Assembly: GCA_963717745.1 (NCBI GenBank)
Contig: CAVQXJ010000002.1
Location: 62,001-126,000, forward strand
Length of the DNA stretch: 64,000 bases
Source of the DNA: JACCXG01 sp963717745
GTDB lineage: Bacteria > Acidobacteriota > Vicinamibacteria > Vicinamibacterales > 2-12-FULL-66-21
Direction of reading: 5' to 3'
Part shown: piece after piece, positions 26,244-38,064 of the stretch
How positions within the stretch are numbered: the first letter of the stretch is position 1
Layout: the number at the start of each line of letters is the position of its first letter
Notes under the pieces: model-generated
What the model was told of the DNA's origin: nothing
What the model saw: the letters and a program-made list of their open reading frames with translations, nothing else
Databases searched by the model: none
Program-made: the position numbers and the translations under genes

Positions 26244-27206
26244 CTATAGCGCGGTCCGGCGGAACTCGCTCAACGCCCGGTAGATCTCCCGCCGCGCCCG
26301 GTTCATGCCGCCGAGCGGACGATGCTCGGCGAGGGCATGCCAGGGGTTGAACGCCATTTGCTCGCACCGGCTGATGCGGGCCGGATCGTCGACCGACTGC
26401 GGCGGAATCCTGATCCGAGCCACCGTCTGCCAGGGCGAGACCTCCTTCGTCCACTCCACCATCGCGTTCTCGATCGGAGTCCTGGCATCGTCCACGAAGA
26501 ACTGGACCATCAAGTCGAAGGACGCCTCGGTCGAGGACAGGTGGGCGCGCAGCGCGTCGCGCAGGTAGCTGTCCGTCCGTCTGCTGGGCAGTGTGCTGGT
26601 CCGCGTCGAGGTCGGACGCGTCATGTATTTCACGACCTTGCCGTCGCCGAACGCATACGGCGTGGTGCTCCAGTACGGAATGTCGAGGTGGCAACTGTGA
26701 TTCTGGCGTGACGCCAGCACGACCCGCGCGGCATTGAAGTGGGTGGCGAAGTACACCGCCCGCCGCAGCCCGGACTCGTTGGCCTTGAGCAGTGCCATGA
26801 ATTCGCGCGCATCCGGCGCCGGCATGACCGGATGACTGTTGAGCACGAAGTCCTGCCGGGTCTGGCCGCTGGTCAGATTGGTGCCCGGGACGTCGAGGAC
26901 CCCGATCGTCATCCCGCGCGAATCGCGGTCGCGGTCGGTAGTCGAGGTGGCGTTGGCAAACCTCACCACCGCCTTGTAGGTGCGCGGTGCAGCAAAGACG
27001 CCGACGCGCAACCGCTCGGGGAGGTCAGCCGGGACGGTGAGCTCAGCCTCGACGCAGCCGGTGGCCCGTCCCTGGTTGAAGCGCAGGACCTCGCCGTTCT
27101 TACCCGGCGGCCGGCTCGCGCTGGTGCGCTTCAGAAACTCGATGAACTCCGCGGTGAGCTTCGTCTCGTCCTGGGTGGGCGGCTCGTCCACAAGTGCAGT
27201 AGGCAT
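26244..27206 (-). CDS. Catalase-superfamily protein (y4iL-like) lacking the usual distal histidine motif
   Basis: A 320-residue protein of the haem-catalase fold group, shorter than true catalases. Family features are FNQGRATGCVEAELTV (first strand of the barrel), VVRFANATSTTDRDRDSRGM, QDFVLNSHPVMPAPDA and the late AFNPWHALAEHRPLGGMNRA. The segment RARREIY could supply the proximal tyrosine haem ligand. At the position where active catalases carry the distal histidine, GRATGCVEAEL has no histidine, so peroxide dismutation is doubtful. A peroxidase or lipid-related role is possible. The start at 27206 has GGAGG at good spacing. It leads an operon with DUF1080. Confidence 0.75.
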   Translation of the reverse strand: MPTALVDEPPTQDETKLTAEFIEFLKRTSASRPPGKNGEVLRFNQGRATGCVEAELTVPADLPERLRVGVFAAPRTYKAVVRFANATSTTDRDRDSRGMTIGVLDVPGTNLTSGQTRQDFVLNSHPVMPAPDAREFMALLKANESGLRRAVYFATHFNAARVVLASRQNHSCHLDIPYWSTTPYAFGDGKVVKYMTRPTSTRTSTLPSRRTDSYLRDALRAHLSSTEASFDLMVQFFVDDARTPIENAMVEWTKEVSPWQTVARIRIPPQSVDDPARISRCEQMAFNPWHALAEHRPLGGMNRARREIYRALSEFRRTAL

Positions 27207-27318
27207 GTGTCCTCCCTCAGGGGCTTGTTCCGAACGCGGCCCATCTTCATGGGCTGGGAGGCACGGAGTCAAGCGGACGGGAGGAGACGGGACGGGAGGG
27301 GACGGTCGGGAGGGGACG

Positions 27319-27440
27319 AAGGTACCGGATCTCAAAAACGGAGCAACGAAGAAAACGGAGGAATTGGAAAAGAAAAAATACTATTTCCTTTCCATTCCCT
27401 TCGTTGGCTCCGTTGCTCCGTTTTTGAGGTCCGGTACCTC
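27319..27440. repeat. Tandem-unit palindrome, AACGGAG unit, copy 3
   Basis: GGTACCGGATCTCAAAAACG opens the left arm and GAGGTCCGGTACCTC closes the right; the loop is AAATACTATTTCC. It matches the copies at 21765 and 23942. Just outside, GGGAGG-rich sequence (27275-27318) faces a CCTGTCTCCCTC stretch, extending the symmetry. It lies in a divergent gap. Confidence 0.92.
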
Positions 27441-27496
27441 CGTCCTGTCTCCCTCGCCGCTATGGTAGGCTCCACCCCCGGGACAGGAGGGCGCGC

Positions 27497-28828
<1,332 letters not shown>

Positions 28829-28834
28829 ATGACG

Positions 28835-31277
28835 CTAGAACCTGAAGCGCAGGCCGAACGTGCCCAGGCGGGGCATGCCCCCGAGGGGTTCTTCCTGTAT
28901 TCGCGCACCCGACCCGTCGTTGACGACCTCTGCATCCACGAACCAGGCGTTCGCGTGGTTCAGCACGTTGAGGCCCTCAACGTACAGCTCCCAACGGCCG
29001 CTCCCGCCGCGCGGACGATAGGCGACCCGCAGATCGATGCGGGACACCATCGGCATGCGGGCTGAGTTCAATTCGGCGACGCCCCTGGCGCCACGTCGAG
29101 CCGCGAAGCGATTCGGGCCGGTTGACACCGGCACCAGTCGCGAACCCACTTCCCGTGTCGCCACCCGAACACCCGCCGGCGGCGTTCGCGGGAATCCCGA
29201 TGCGGCGCGGGCGGTGCCGCCGATGACCCAGTTCCTTGCCGCTCGCCAGTTCCACACGACGGCTGAGCGAGTGCGCGCCAATCGTAGCTGAACGGGACGC
29301 TGCGGCCATAGATCTCCTGCTGCGTCTGACTCAAGGAGTACGACACCCAACCCGTGAGCCGCGGACGCGTCGGGCCATCCGCACGGGAGAGAAAGAAGTC
29401 CAGCCCGTAGGCCTTTCCGCGGCTGTCGTTGGTGGGCACGCTGGTAATCAGCGGTGCGGTCGGAATCCGCGGCTGCAGGACCGCCGGAAAATCGTACCGT
29501 GCGACTCGGGCCAGCCGCTCATCCTCGGTCTCGAGGCGCCCGACGATCAGATCGCTGAAACCCTTGTAGTACGCCTCGACGCGTCCCAGCACGCCTGGAG
29601 AGAAGTTGCGATCGAGGCCCACGACCACGTGGGTCGCTCGTTCGGGACGCAGGTCGAGGCGCCCGGCCGCCGTCAGGTCCGTGAAGTGGGCGGCCTGCAG
29701 AAGCTTTTCGTATCCCGGGCTCTGCGTATAGAGTCCCGTCGCCGCCGTCACTCGTGTTGATGTGTTCAACGCGATCACTGCGCTCATCCGCGGTGACAGT
29801 GAGGCGCGGCCGTTCAGGCCGCTCCAGTCCCACCGCAATCCTGGAGTCAGCGTGATCGCTGACGACAGCCGTGCGCGATCCTCGATCCAGACGCCGCCTC
29901 GCGTCGTGCTCCGCGAATGATCGAGTTGCTCCGGGAACACGCCTCCCAACCACACCGCGCCGCCGCGGAACAGCCCGAAGGGATCGCGATCGTCGAAGGT
30001 GGTGAACGCCACGTGCGTCCGCAGTCGATGCCACTCCTTTCCGGCCTCCAGCTGGTGGCGGCCGATGGCCGGAAACCGGATCTCCTCGCGCAGCGACAGA
30101 TCGTCAATCGACAGATGGCGAATGAACTGATCGGGCTCGCGACGGGAACGCCGGGCCGGTCTCTTCTTCGTCGCGGATATCAATGAGATCGGTGTTCCGC
30201 GACCAGGCGACGATGCTGGTGGACGAGCGCGCGACACCGGGGTCAAAGGGTGGCGGTGACCAGATCGTTGCGCGAGTGGATTTCGGCGCGCTCCCTCGGT
30301 TTCGTCGTCCGGCGTGATGCTGGTGGTTTCACGGCTGCGCAGACCGAGCAGCGACAGGCGCCGGTTGCCGGGGAGCTGCCAGGCGGTCTTGAACTGGGCG
30401 TCGTTGAACGAGGGTAGATCCTGATCGATGAACCGCTGCGCCACGAGATCGTAGTAGGTCCGGCGCATGGTGGCGAGCCACGACCCCTGCCCCGGTCCTG
30501 GGAGCCGTCCTTCGCCGATGATGTTGGCGTCGGTGATGCTCAGCGAGGACGATCCGCTGAAGCGCCGCCCGGCGTTTCCATCGCGGTTTTCGATGAGGAC
30601 GACGGAGGACAGCCGGTCGCCGTACTTGGCGCCGAAGCCTCCCGCCAACAGATCGAACCGGCTGACCGTCTCCGGATTGAACGCACTGGTGATGCCGAAC
30701 AAGCGATAGGGATTGTGAATCTCCACGCCGTCCATCACCGTCAGGTTCTGGTCGGGCGCTCCTCCGCGAACCGACAGCTTGCTGCCGAGCTCGTCGGTCC
30801 CGGCGACTCCGGGGAGGAACTGGAGCGTCAGGAACGGATTATCGAAACTGCCGGCGGTCGAGAGCACCTGGCTCGGCGCGAGCGGAATCGCTGCCGGTTC
30901 TTCAGCGGCGGCGCCGGCGCGGTCACCTCGAGGCGCTCCTGGAATCCTTCTTTCGGAATCAGCTCGATCTCGATGGGCGCCACCCCCTGTGTGGTGGCGT
31001 CAAACGTGATCGTGCGTGGGGCGTAATCGCGAGCCCTGATTTCGATCTTCCAGGGTCCGAGGGAGACGTCGAACTGGAAGCGTCCCTCGGAGTCGGTGAC
31101 CACCGTGCGGGAGCCGATCGTGATCTCGGCTCCAGCGATGACACGACGCAACACGACGTCGAGCGTCCGGCCGGTCACGGTGATGGTCTGGACGGCGGCG
31201 ACCCGCACGCCGAATCCCATGATCCCGCAGATGCAGAGAACCGCGATCGTCCGGCTTCGAGGCGGTCTCACACACAT
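28835..31277 (-). pseudogene. TonB-dependent receptor, broken by several frameshifts
   Basis: The three minus-strand frames together reconstruct one receptor of about 810 residues. An ATG at 31277 with AGGAG upstream starts a signal peptide and a CarboxypepD_reg-like domain (RTLDVVLRRVIAGAEITIGS). The frame changes near 30890, after which LSTAGSFDNPFLTLQFLPG and the plug segment LSVRGGAPDQNLTVMDGVE follow. Further changes near 30290, 30243 and 30150 are needed to recover strands such as STSIVAWSRNTDLIDIRDEE. One more near 29275 joins SVPFSYDW to SAVVWNWRAARNWVIGG and the terminal RLGTFGLRFRF. With five or so breaks it is probably a decaying gene, though clustered sequencing indels are possible. 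It converges on the Gfo/Idh gene with a six-base gap. Confidence 0.82.
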
Positions 31278-31393
31278 GCGCGGACTCCTGCTCTGGCGAG
31301 CGGTTCGGCGCTGGCGGCCGCCGTCCCTCGTTAGACGCCTGCGGGCGGGTGAAAGCCTGACGGGCGCTTTTCGGGTCGCCTCGGCCCAACGGC

Positions 31394-32971
31394 CTACCGC
31401 GGCCGCGTCATGAAGGCGTCCAGCGCTTCGTAGCGCGGGCGCTGCGGATCGGGCTTTGCGGCGATCTTCTCGTCGAGATGGAGGACCTGACCTTTGCCGC
31501 CGGTGTACCGCGGCCATTTCGGCAGGCCCTTGGCCTTCGGCTCGCCGGTGCGGGCGAACCCCGCCCAATAGCTGGTCATCGCGTCGGAGAGCGTGCGATC
31601 GATGGGTTCCCAGGGCACACCCTTCCGTGAATCGAGGCTGCCGAAGACGTACTCGATCTCGCCGGCGTGGCGGGCGCCGATGTCGCGCGCGGTGGCCGGG
31701 AAGCCGTTCACTTTTTCATCGGCGGGCACGGGAATCTTGCGATCGAACGAGTAGCGGTAGACCGGCGCCCGGCCGGTCCGCGCGTGCGACTCGATCCATT
31801 TCCAGGTGCCGTAGCCGATGAACATGTCGCTCGCGAGCGAGGCGGCGGACTCCAGCGCCTCCGGATCGCTGCCGGCGGGGTAGGCCTTCAGGATCGCGTC
31901 AGCATCCTGACCGTAGCGCTTGCGGGTTTCGTCGGTGAAGCTCTGGGCGGTCGCCTTCTGTTTGGCGAGCACCACGCCGCTCCTGACCTCGTCGGCGTTC
32001 CACCCGGCGAGCAGCGGCACGCGCGCCTGTTTTCCCGCGGCGAAGATCGCCGCCACGTCCTCGGGCAGGAAGTAGCCATCGACCGTGGGCGAGAACCACG
32101 GCTGGATCTTGAGGGCGGCCTGCAGCACCTCCTCGGCGGGCTTGGCGCGCAGCGCCGCGATCGAGTCCGCTCCGAGCGCGGTCGCGAACTTGACCCCGGA
32201 CTGCTCGCTCGCCGGCAGCGCTTGAGGGACGAGCGGTCCGCTCCCGAAGTACGCGCCGCTCTCGCCAATCGCCTTGTGAAAGAGCCCGCGCGCCACCGGC
32301 GACGCCATCAGCGCGCTCACCGCGAACGACCCGGCCGACTCGCCGAAGATCGTCACGTTGCCGGGATCGCCGCCGAACGCCGCGATGTTGTCCTTCACCC
32401 ACCGGAGCGCGGCGACCTGATCGAGCATGCCGTAGTTGCCGGACGCGTTGCGGCCGGACTCCTTGGTCAGGTCCGGATGCGCCATGAACCCGAACACCCC
32501 CAGCCGATAGTTCAGGGTCACGAGCACCACGCCCTTGCGGACGAAGGCTTCGCCGTCGTGGCGCGGCTCCGGTCCGGCGCCCGCCTGAAAGCCGCCGCCG
32601 TGAATCCACACCATCACTGGCAGCCGCCCCGACGGTGTCGCCGGTGTCCAGACGTTCAGGTTGAGGCAATCCTCGCTCGGCGGCTGCGGAAAGACGATGT
32701 CGCCGAAGATGGCGCCTTGCATGCACTGCCGGCCCGGCTCGGTCGCGTCGCGGGTCCCCTCCCATGCGGGTGCCGGCTGCGGCTCTTTCCACCGCAGATC
32801 GCCGATCGGCGGGGCGGCGTAGGGGATGCCCTTGAAGATCCGCACCTGACCGTCGGCGCTGGTGGCGCCGCGCACGGCGCCGGCGGTCGTCTTCACCTGG
32901 GCGCTCGAGGCGCTGGCAACGGTCACGGTCAGCATGGCGGTGATGGCGAAGTGGCGAAGGGCAGTTGACAT
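31394..32971 (-). CDS. Type-B carboxylesterase, secreted (paralogue of 14534-16117)
   Basis: A 525-residue alpha/beta-hydrolase. The signal peptide (about 1-20, ending ASSAQ) is followed by GIPYAAPPIGDLRWKEP, EDCLNLNVWTP and the oxyanion loop MVWIHGGGFQAGAG. The nucleophile elbow is FGESAGS, with serine 212. The late histidine segment is GARHAGEIEYVFG. The overall plan and several blocks match the esterase at 14534-16117, but this copy keeps the standard GESAG. It would hydrolyse esters of small alcohols or aromatic acids outside the cytoplasm. The start at 32971 begins the signal peptide; a longer frame to 32998 has no support. Same strand and 36 bases downstream of the gene at 33008. Confidence 0.92.
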   Translation of the reverse strand: MSTALRHFAITAMLTVTVASASSAQVKTTAGAVRGATSADGQVRIFKGIPYAAPPIGDLRWKEPQPAPAWEGTRDATEPGRQCMQGAIFGDIVFPQPPSEDCLNLNVWTPATPSGRLPVMVWIHGGGFQAGAGPEPRHDGEAFVRKGVVLVTLNYRLGVFGFMAHPDLTKESGRNASGNYGMLDQVAALRWVKDNIAAFGGDPGNVTIFGESAGSFAVSALMASPVARGLFHKAIGESGAYFGSGPLVPQALPASEQSGVKFATALGADSIAALRAKPAEEVLQAALKIQPWFSPTVDGYFLPEDVAAIFAAGKQARVPLLAGWNADEVRSGVVLAKQKATAQSFTDETRKRYGQDADAILKAYPAGSDPEALESAASLASDMFIGYGTWKWIESHARTGRAPVYRYSFDRKIPVPADEKVNGFPATARDIGARHAGEIEYVFGSLDSRKGVPWEPIDRTLSDAMTSYWAGFARTGEPKAKGLPKWPRYTGGKGQVLHLDEKIAAKPDPQRPRYEALDAFMTRPR

Positions 32972-33007
32972 GGAACAGAAATCATACCCAATCGCCAATC
33001 GCCCGGG

Positions 33008-33571
33008 TCAGCGCCGGCGGACGTTGAAGCCGGTCATGATGCTGATGCGCGGACCGTACTTCGAGGTGGCCACCGCGAAGTTGAACGGCACGTGGAGCGC
33101 GCCGGTCTTCATGGTGACACCCGCCGCGAGCACCAGGCCGACGCCGACCGGCGTGATGTTCGGACCGAGGCCGAACTCGGTGCCGCTGGCCGTGCGCAGT
33201 CCGACCAGCCAGTTGAGCGACGGCAGCGCGACGCCCTGATCCAGGCCCGAGATCAGCGGCACCCATTCGGTGAGCATGGTGACGCCGTCACCGTTGGTAT
33301 AGAGACGGCGTTCGAACTGCCAGCCGAACTGCGAGATCATCGGCCGCACCGCGATGTCCTGCTCGCTGAGCAGACGGTCCACCGTCTGCTGCGTGAGCAC
33401 CGTCAAACCGAAGCGCGGTCCGGTCATGTCGACCGTGTCGGTGACGCCCCGGGGCCGCGACTGCGGCCACGCCGCCGATTGGCTCCACGCCGGCGCGGAT
33501 GAGCCGAGCACGACGCACACGGTCACTGCCAGTATCCACGGAACGGTCGATCGAATCTCTGTCGTCATCAC
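33008..33571 (-). CDS. Secreted small beta-rich protein, 187 aa
   Basis: An exported protein with a clear signal peptide (about 1-31, ending PAWSQS). The rest alternates short hydrophobic strands and glycine-rich turns (GPRFGLTVLTQQTVDRLLSE, VRPMISQFGWQFERRLY, GVGLVLAAGVTMKTGALHVP, FNFAVATSKYGPRISIMTGF). This suggests a small outer-membrane or surface beta-barrel. The C-terminus is basic (NVRRR) and lacks a terminal aromatic. I do not recognise a characterised family. It is followed on the same strand by the carboxylesterase at 31394 and preceded by a palindrome. Confidence 0.7.
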   Translation of the reverse strand: MMTTEIRSTVPWILAVTVCVVLGSSAPAWSQSAAWPQSRPRGVTDTVDMTGPRFGLTVLTQQTVDRLLSEQDIAVRPMISQFGWQFERRLYTNGDGVTMLTEWVPLISGLDQGVALPSLNWLVGLRTASGTEFGLGPNITPVGVGLVLAAGVTMKTGALHVPFNFAVATSKYGPRISIMTGFNVRRR

Positions 33572-33645
33572 TAACCTCCGACGCGAAGAGTAGTGCGCGC
33601 GGGGAGGGGAGTCGTGAGGAGGGAATGAAAAAAGGGTGAGCGTTC

Positions 33646-33838
33646 GAATCCCTAATCCCTAGTCCCTAATCTGGAATCCCTCATCCCGCATCCCGAATCC
33701 CGCATCCCGAATCCCGCATCGGTGCGCGGATCCGCGACGGCAGCCCTCGCGCGCCGAAGGCCGCGGATTGGGATGAGGGATTGGGATGAGGGATTCGGGA
33801 CTAGGGATTCCAGATTAGGGATTAGGGATTAGGGATTC
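33646..33838. repeat. Tandem-unit palindrome, ATCCCTA unit, second copy of this type
   Basis: The left arm (33646-33720) runs from ATCCCTA units into ATCCCGC units. The right arm (33766-33838) runs from GGGATGAGG units into TTAGGGA units. The right arm ends inside the stop codon of the permease at 33837, matching the placement of the palindrome at 161-320. A G/C-rich loop of about 45 bases separates the arms. Confidence 0.9.
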
Positions 33839-36339
33839 ACTCCCCGCGCAGCGCGCCCATCGGCTCGATCCGAGTGGCCCGCGCGGCGGGTAAGACGCTC
33901 GCGGCGATCCCAATCGAAGCGAGCAGGATCGCGACCGCGGCCAGGGTCAGCGGATCCCGGGCGCTGACGCGAACCAGGAAGCTGTTGAGGAGACTGCCGA
34001 GCGCCAGCGCGCCGCCAAGCCCCAACGCGAGTCCCAACCCGAGCCGCCAGATCGCTTGACGCATGAACAGCAGCAGCACCTGACTCGCACGGGCGCCGAG
34101 CGCCATGCGGACCCCGATCTCCTGGGTCCGGCTCGCCACGCCGTGCGCGGTGGTTGCGTAGAGCCCGACGACGGCCAGGACGACGGCAATCGCCGCCAGG
34201 AGGGCGAACCACGTGCCGAGCAGCCGCTGCGGGTAGCCGGCGCGCGCGAGCGCCGCGTCCATCGGCTCGACGCCGAACATGGCAACGCCCGCGTCCATGG
34301 TGCGCAGTGCCTCGCGGAGCGTGCTGACGGCCGCGGAGACACTCGGTGCGCGCGCGATCACGGTCATCGACGGCGCCGGCTCGGCGTAAGCCTGCCACGG
34401 CACGAACACCACCGGCCGATCCGGTGCGCCGCGGGCGAGCGTCGGAATCGTCGCCGCGATGCCAACGATTGTCAGCCACGGCGAGGTCGTATCCCCGGCA
34501 TTCTCGGTGAGCCGGATGCGCCGGCCGATCGGGTCGGTGTTCGGCGAAGAACGCGTCGGCGAACGTTTGATTGACCACCGCGCGCGCGGCGCCGGCGGCA
34601 CCGTCCGTTTCGGCCAGCGCCCGCCCGCGGACGATCGGCAGGCGCAAGGTGCGGAAGTAATCGTGATCCGTCGGCAGGAATCCGACGCTCGGCACGGGTT
34701 CGCCGGCCGTAACAGGACCGCCGTCGATCGACAGCAGCCGGCTGGCCGACGGTTCGAACGGCGTCGCCGTCACCAGCGTGGCGCCCTCGAGCGCTGGCGC
34801 CGCCGCCATGCGATCCGTCAGCTCGCGGAGAAACTGCTGTCGCCTGACCGCGTCGTATTTCGGCGCCGGCAGTGTGAATCGGGCGGTGACCAGATCGGAG
34901 ACGTCGATGACGACGTCGGCGTGGGTGGTGGCGACGAAGTTGCGCCAGAGGAGGGCGGTCGCTGCGAGCAGCGTCATCGTGAGGGCGAGCTGACCGACGA
35001 TCAGGCCGCCGGTCCAGCGCCGCGCGGCCACCGATCCGCTTCCCCCCTTGCCGCCGTCCTTCAGCGTTCCGAGGACATTGGTGCGCGACAGGTGCAGCGC
35101 CGGCACCAGCCCGAAGGCGAACGTCGACAGGAGCGCGACCAGCCCGACGAAGAGGTAGGCGGACCGGTTCATCGACAGATCGACCCAGTAGGGCGTCGTG
35201 TCGGGAACCGCGGCGCCGGGATCGATGATGTTGAATCCAACGGCGAGCAGTCCCGCGCCGACGCCGGACACCGCCACTCCGACGCCCCCCGCCATGACGG
35301 CGATCAGCACGCACTCGATCAACAGCTGCCGGACGACCCGCCAGCGGGTAGCGCCGAGCGCCAGCCGGATCGCGATTTCTCGCGCGCGGCTCGTGGCGCG
35401 CGCCAGCAGCAACGCGGCGAGGTTGGCGCAGGCCATGAGCAGGACGAACGCCACTGCGCCCATCAGCGTCAGGAGGATCGGGCGTGTGCCCTGGCGCAAC
35501 CCGTCGAGCAGGCCTTCGACGGACACCGTCACGCCGGCGTTGGTGTCGGGGTACACAGTCGCCAGGCGGGCGGCGATGCGGTCGATCTCGCCGCGGGTCG
35601 CGTGACGGTTCACGCCCGGCGCGAGCCGGCCGATGACGTTGAGATTGCCGGCCGGCGGTCGACCGCTCGTGGGCGCGGGGGCCGCCGACAGCGGCTGCCA
35701 CAGCTGCGTGATCAACGGGTACTTGAATCGGGGGGCCATCACGCCGATGACCGTTGCCGGCACGTCGTTGACGCGCACCGTCTGCCCGACGATCCGGGGA
35801 TCGGCGCCGTAGCGATTGCGCCAGAGACTGTCGCCCAGCACCACAACGGCCGGCGCGCCGGGCCGGTCGTCGTCCGCCCGGAACGTGCGGCCGAGCACCG
35901 GCCCCCGCCCGAGCAGCGGGAACAGGTTCGCGGACACGAACGTGCCGCGCGCCCGCTCGGGAGCGCGCCCCTCCTCGGCGATCGTCATGGTCGCATCGAG
36001 CGACGCGGCGAGATCGGCGAACGTGGCCGATGCACCCCGGTATTCGGCGAGCTCGCGCGGCGACATGCCGCGGCGGCCCGCACCCTGGTTGGTGACCGAC
36101 CGCAGCAGGACCAGCTCGCCCGCCCGCTCGAACGGCAGGTCGCGAATCAGCGCGGTGTTGACCAGCGTGAACACCGAGTTGGTGACCCCGATGCCGAGGC
36201 CGAGCGCCAGCACCGCCGCGATGGTGAACCGGCGATCCTTGATCAGCAGCCGCACGGCGAACTGAACGTCCCGCGCCGTGAGCTCGAAAGACGACAAGAA
36301 CCGGGAGGGGAAGGTGCGCATGGTCGGGGAGGATGCCAT
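33837..36339 (-). CDS. ADOP-type MacB/FtsX ABC permease, frameshifted near 34543
   Basis: A duplicated permease of about 830 residues. It opens with a short N-terminal ADOP segment (SRFLSSFELTARDVQFAVRL), then a helix, periplasmic MacB_PCD domain and FtsX helices, and the whole plan repeats. Hallmarks are GLGIGVTNSVFTLVNTALIR, the first FtsX block with ARATSRAREIAIRLALGATR, and in the second half GVASRTQEIGVRMALGARAS and the end ARATRIEPMGALRGE. The reading frame changes near 34543, between NQTFADAFFAE and NTDPIGRRIRLTEN, as if one base were missing. No ATPase gene is adjacent, as usual for ADOP. The start at 36339 excludes residues coded by the neighbouring palindrome. Confidence 0.88.
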
Positions 36340-36364
36340 AAATGCCCGTGGTAGGGAACTGCGC

Positions 36365-36519
36365 TGTCCGCAATCAGCAGTCCGTTGTCCGCGGTCCGCG
36401 GTCCGTTGTGGCTCGAAGAGGTCGGGTTGAAGGCAGCGGTTCACCACCCCCTTCACCCGGCAGTCTCGGGCAACCCTGAGTCTTTGCGGACCGCGGACTG
36501 CGGACCCGCGGACCGCGAC
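36365..36519. repeat. Tandem-unit palindrome, GGTCCGC unit, with conserved inner hairpin
   Basis: The left arm includes TCCGTTGTCCGCGGTCCGCG. The right arm includes GCGGACCGCGGACTGCGGAC. The inner part pairs GGGTTGAAGG with CCTTCACCCGG (about 36420-36465), the same inner stem as at 9792, 14386, 50387 and 57008. It lies between two minus-strand genes. Confidence 0.87.
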
Positions 36520-36530
36520 TCAGATCGCGA

Positions 36531-38027
36531 CTAGCGCGTACTGTCGCTGCTTCGTGATGGCGGGCTGTGCTTCAGGAATTTGTCGGCCCAGGGAATGAAG
36601 TACTTCCAGTTGGGACCGTCGGTGTGTCCGCCGTCGTGCTGCCGCCACGCGAGCTGGCCGTCGAGCAGGCTGACGTTGACCGCCGGCATCTTCTCGGTCT
36701 TGTAGTCGTCCGATGTACCGAGATCCTTCGCGCCGAGCAGCCGGAACACCGGACCCGCGGCAACGGTGGCCATGTAGCTCCCCTGCTGGTCCAGCCACTT
36801 GGCGTCGCCCTTCTCGGGGACGCCATAACTGATGAACGTGAGCCGGGGTGCGCAGAGCGCGATCAGCTGATGCGCGTCGACCGGAATGTCGCCGGCGTTC
36901 TTACTGCCGAACGTCGCCTCGGCAGCACCGTACTTGAGGAAGTTCCCGGCCATCCAGTGGTATTCGCCGCTGCCGGTCAGGTTCTCGACCGCCTCGCCGA
37001 AATTGCGCCGGTGCAGCTTGGCGCCCCCTTCTCCCGACGATCCCACCAGCACCACCGCGAACCGCGTATCGAACGCCATCGTCACCAGTGCGGCCTTGCC
37101 GTAGCGCGACACGCCTTCGATGCCGACCCGCCTGGCGTCGACGCTCCGATCGGTCTCGAGGTAATCGAGCGCGCGGCTGGCGCCCCACGCCCAGGCGCGA
37201 AGCGAGCCCCAGTCGTCGGGCTTGCGCCGCTCACCTTTGTTGACGAGGCCGATGATGCCCTTGGTGAGGCCGGCGCCGTTGTCGGCCTGCACGCTGGTGG
37301 GATTGAGGAAGGCATAGCCCCAGCCGCCGGCGATCAGCTGATCGGTCGCTGGCGGATCGCCGCCGGCGGCGCCCGGAGGCGGACCGAAACCGCGGCGCCC
37401 TTCCGGCACGGGCTCGCCCGGCAGCAGCCCGCCGCGGAACATGACCATCAGCGGCACCGGCCCTTTCGCGTCGGCCGGCGTGACGAGCACCAGCTGCATC
37501 TCCACCATGACTGACGGGAAAGACGAGTTATCGACGCGCCCAACCAGCCGGCGGCCGATCACGGGACGTCCGGCGACCTCGGCCCTCAGGGTCTGCGTCA
37601 CGGCCCACGTTACCGGCGGGACGTTCTTCGGGACACGGCCGATCACCTCGCGCTCGAAGGCCTCGACAATCTCCGGACGCCGCTGCTTGCGCCACATGTC
37701 GGCGCTGGTCACCTTGCGTCCGTTGTTGAGTGTCAGGACTTCCGGCAGGTTCGGATACGGGTTGGCCAGCGCCTCGTCGTAGTTCGCGTGATTGGGCTGC
37801 TGTTCGTTGCCGCTCGGGCCGGGTCGCAGGCGCTTGATGCCGAGCTGTTCCAGCATCTGCCGATGATCTTCCTGGGTCGCCTTCGCGGTTTCAGCCGCGG
37901 CCGCGGACTGCGGCGGGGCCGGGGGCGGCGTCTGCGCCGGTTGCGGCGCCGGCGGCTGCGCCGGCTGGGGAGCCGGCTGCTGCGAAAGACTCAGGACAAC
38001 CAGCGATGCGATCGAGAATCTCATCAT
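36531..38027 (-). CDS. CE15-type glucuronoyl esterase, secreted
   Basis: An exported esterase of 498 residues. A signal region (MRFSIASLVVLSL) is followed by a Pro/Gln-rich linker (about 16-45). The catalytic domain has the CE15 elbow GVSRYGKAAL, whose serine is the nucleophile, the segment VGSSGEGGAKLHRRNFGEAV and a histidine near RQHDGGHTDG. Characterised CE15 enzymes cut the ester between glucuronic acid on xylan and lignin, so this would help open plant cell-wall material. Start codons at 38027 and 38024 are adjacent; neither has a strong ribosome site. It is divergent from the GH16 gene only 37 bases away, suggesting shared control. Confidence 0.87.
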   Translation of the reverse strand: MMRFSIASLVVLSLSQQPAPQPAQPPAPQPAQTPPPAPPQSAAAAETAKATQEDHRQMLEQLGIKRLRPGPSGNEQQPNHANYDEALANPYPNLPEVLTLNNGRKVTSADMWRKQRRPEIVEAFEREVIGRVPKNVPPVTWAVTQTLRAEVAGRPVIGRRLVGRVDNSSFPSVMVEMQLVLVTPADAKGPVPLMVMFRGGLLPGEPVPEGRRGFGPPPGAAGGDPPATDQLIAGGWGYAFLNPTSVQADNGAGLTKGIIGLVNKGERRKPDDWGSLRAWAWGASRALDYLETDRSVDARRVGIEGVSRYGKAALVTMAFDTRFAVVLVGSSGEGGAKLHRRNFGEAVENLTGSGEYHWMAGNFLKYGAAEATFGSKNAGDIPVDAHQLIALCAPRLTFISYGVPEKGDAKWLDQQGSYMATVAAGPVFRLLGAKDLGTSDDYKTEKMPAVNVSLLDGQLAWRQHDGGHTDGPNWKYFIPWADKFLKHSPPSRSSDSTR

Positions 38028-38064
38028 GATGATGTGGTCCACGTTCGAGCGGAGGAGCCGCCGG

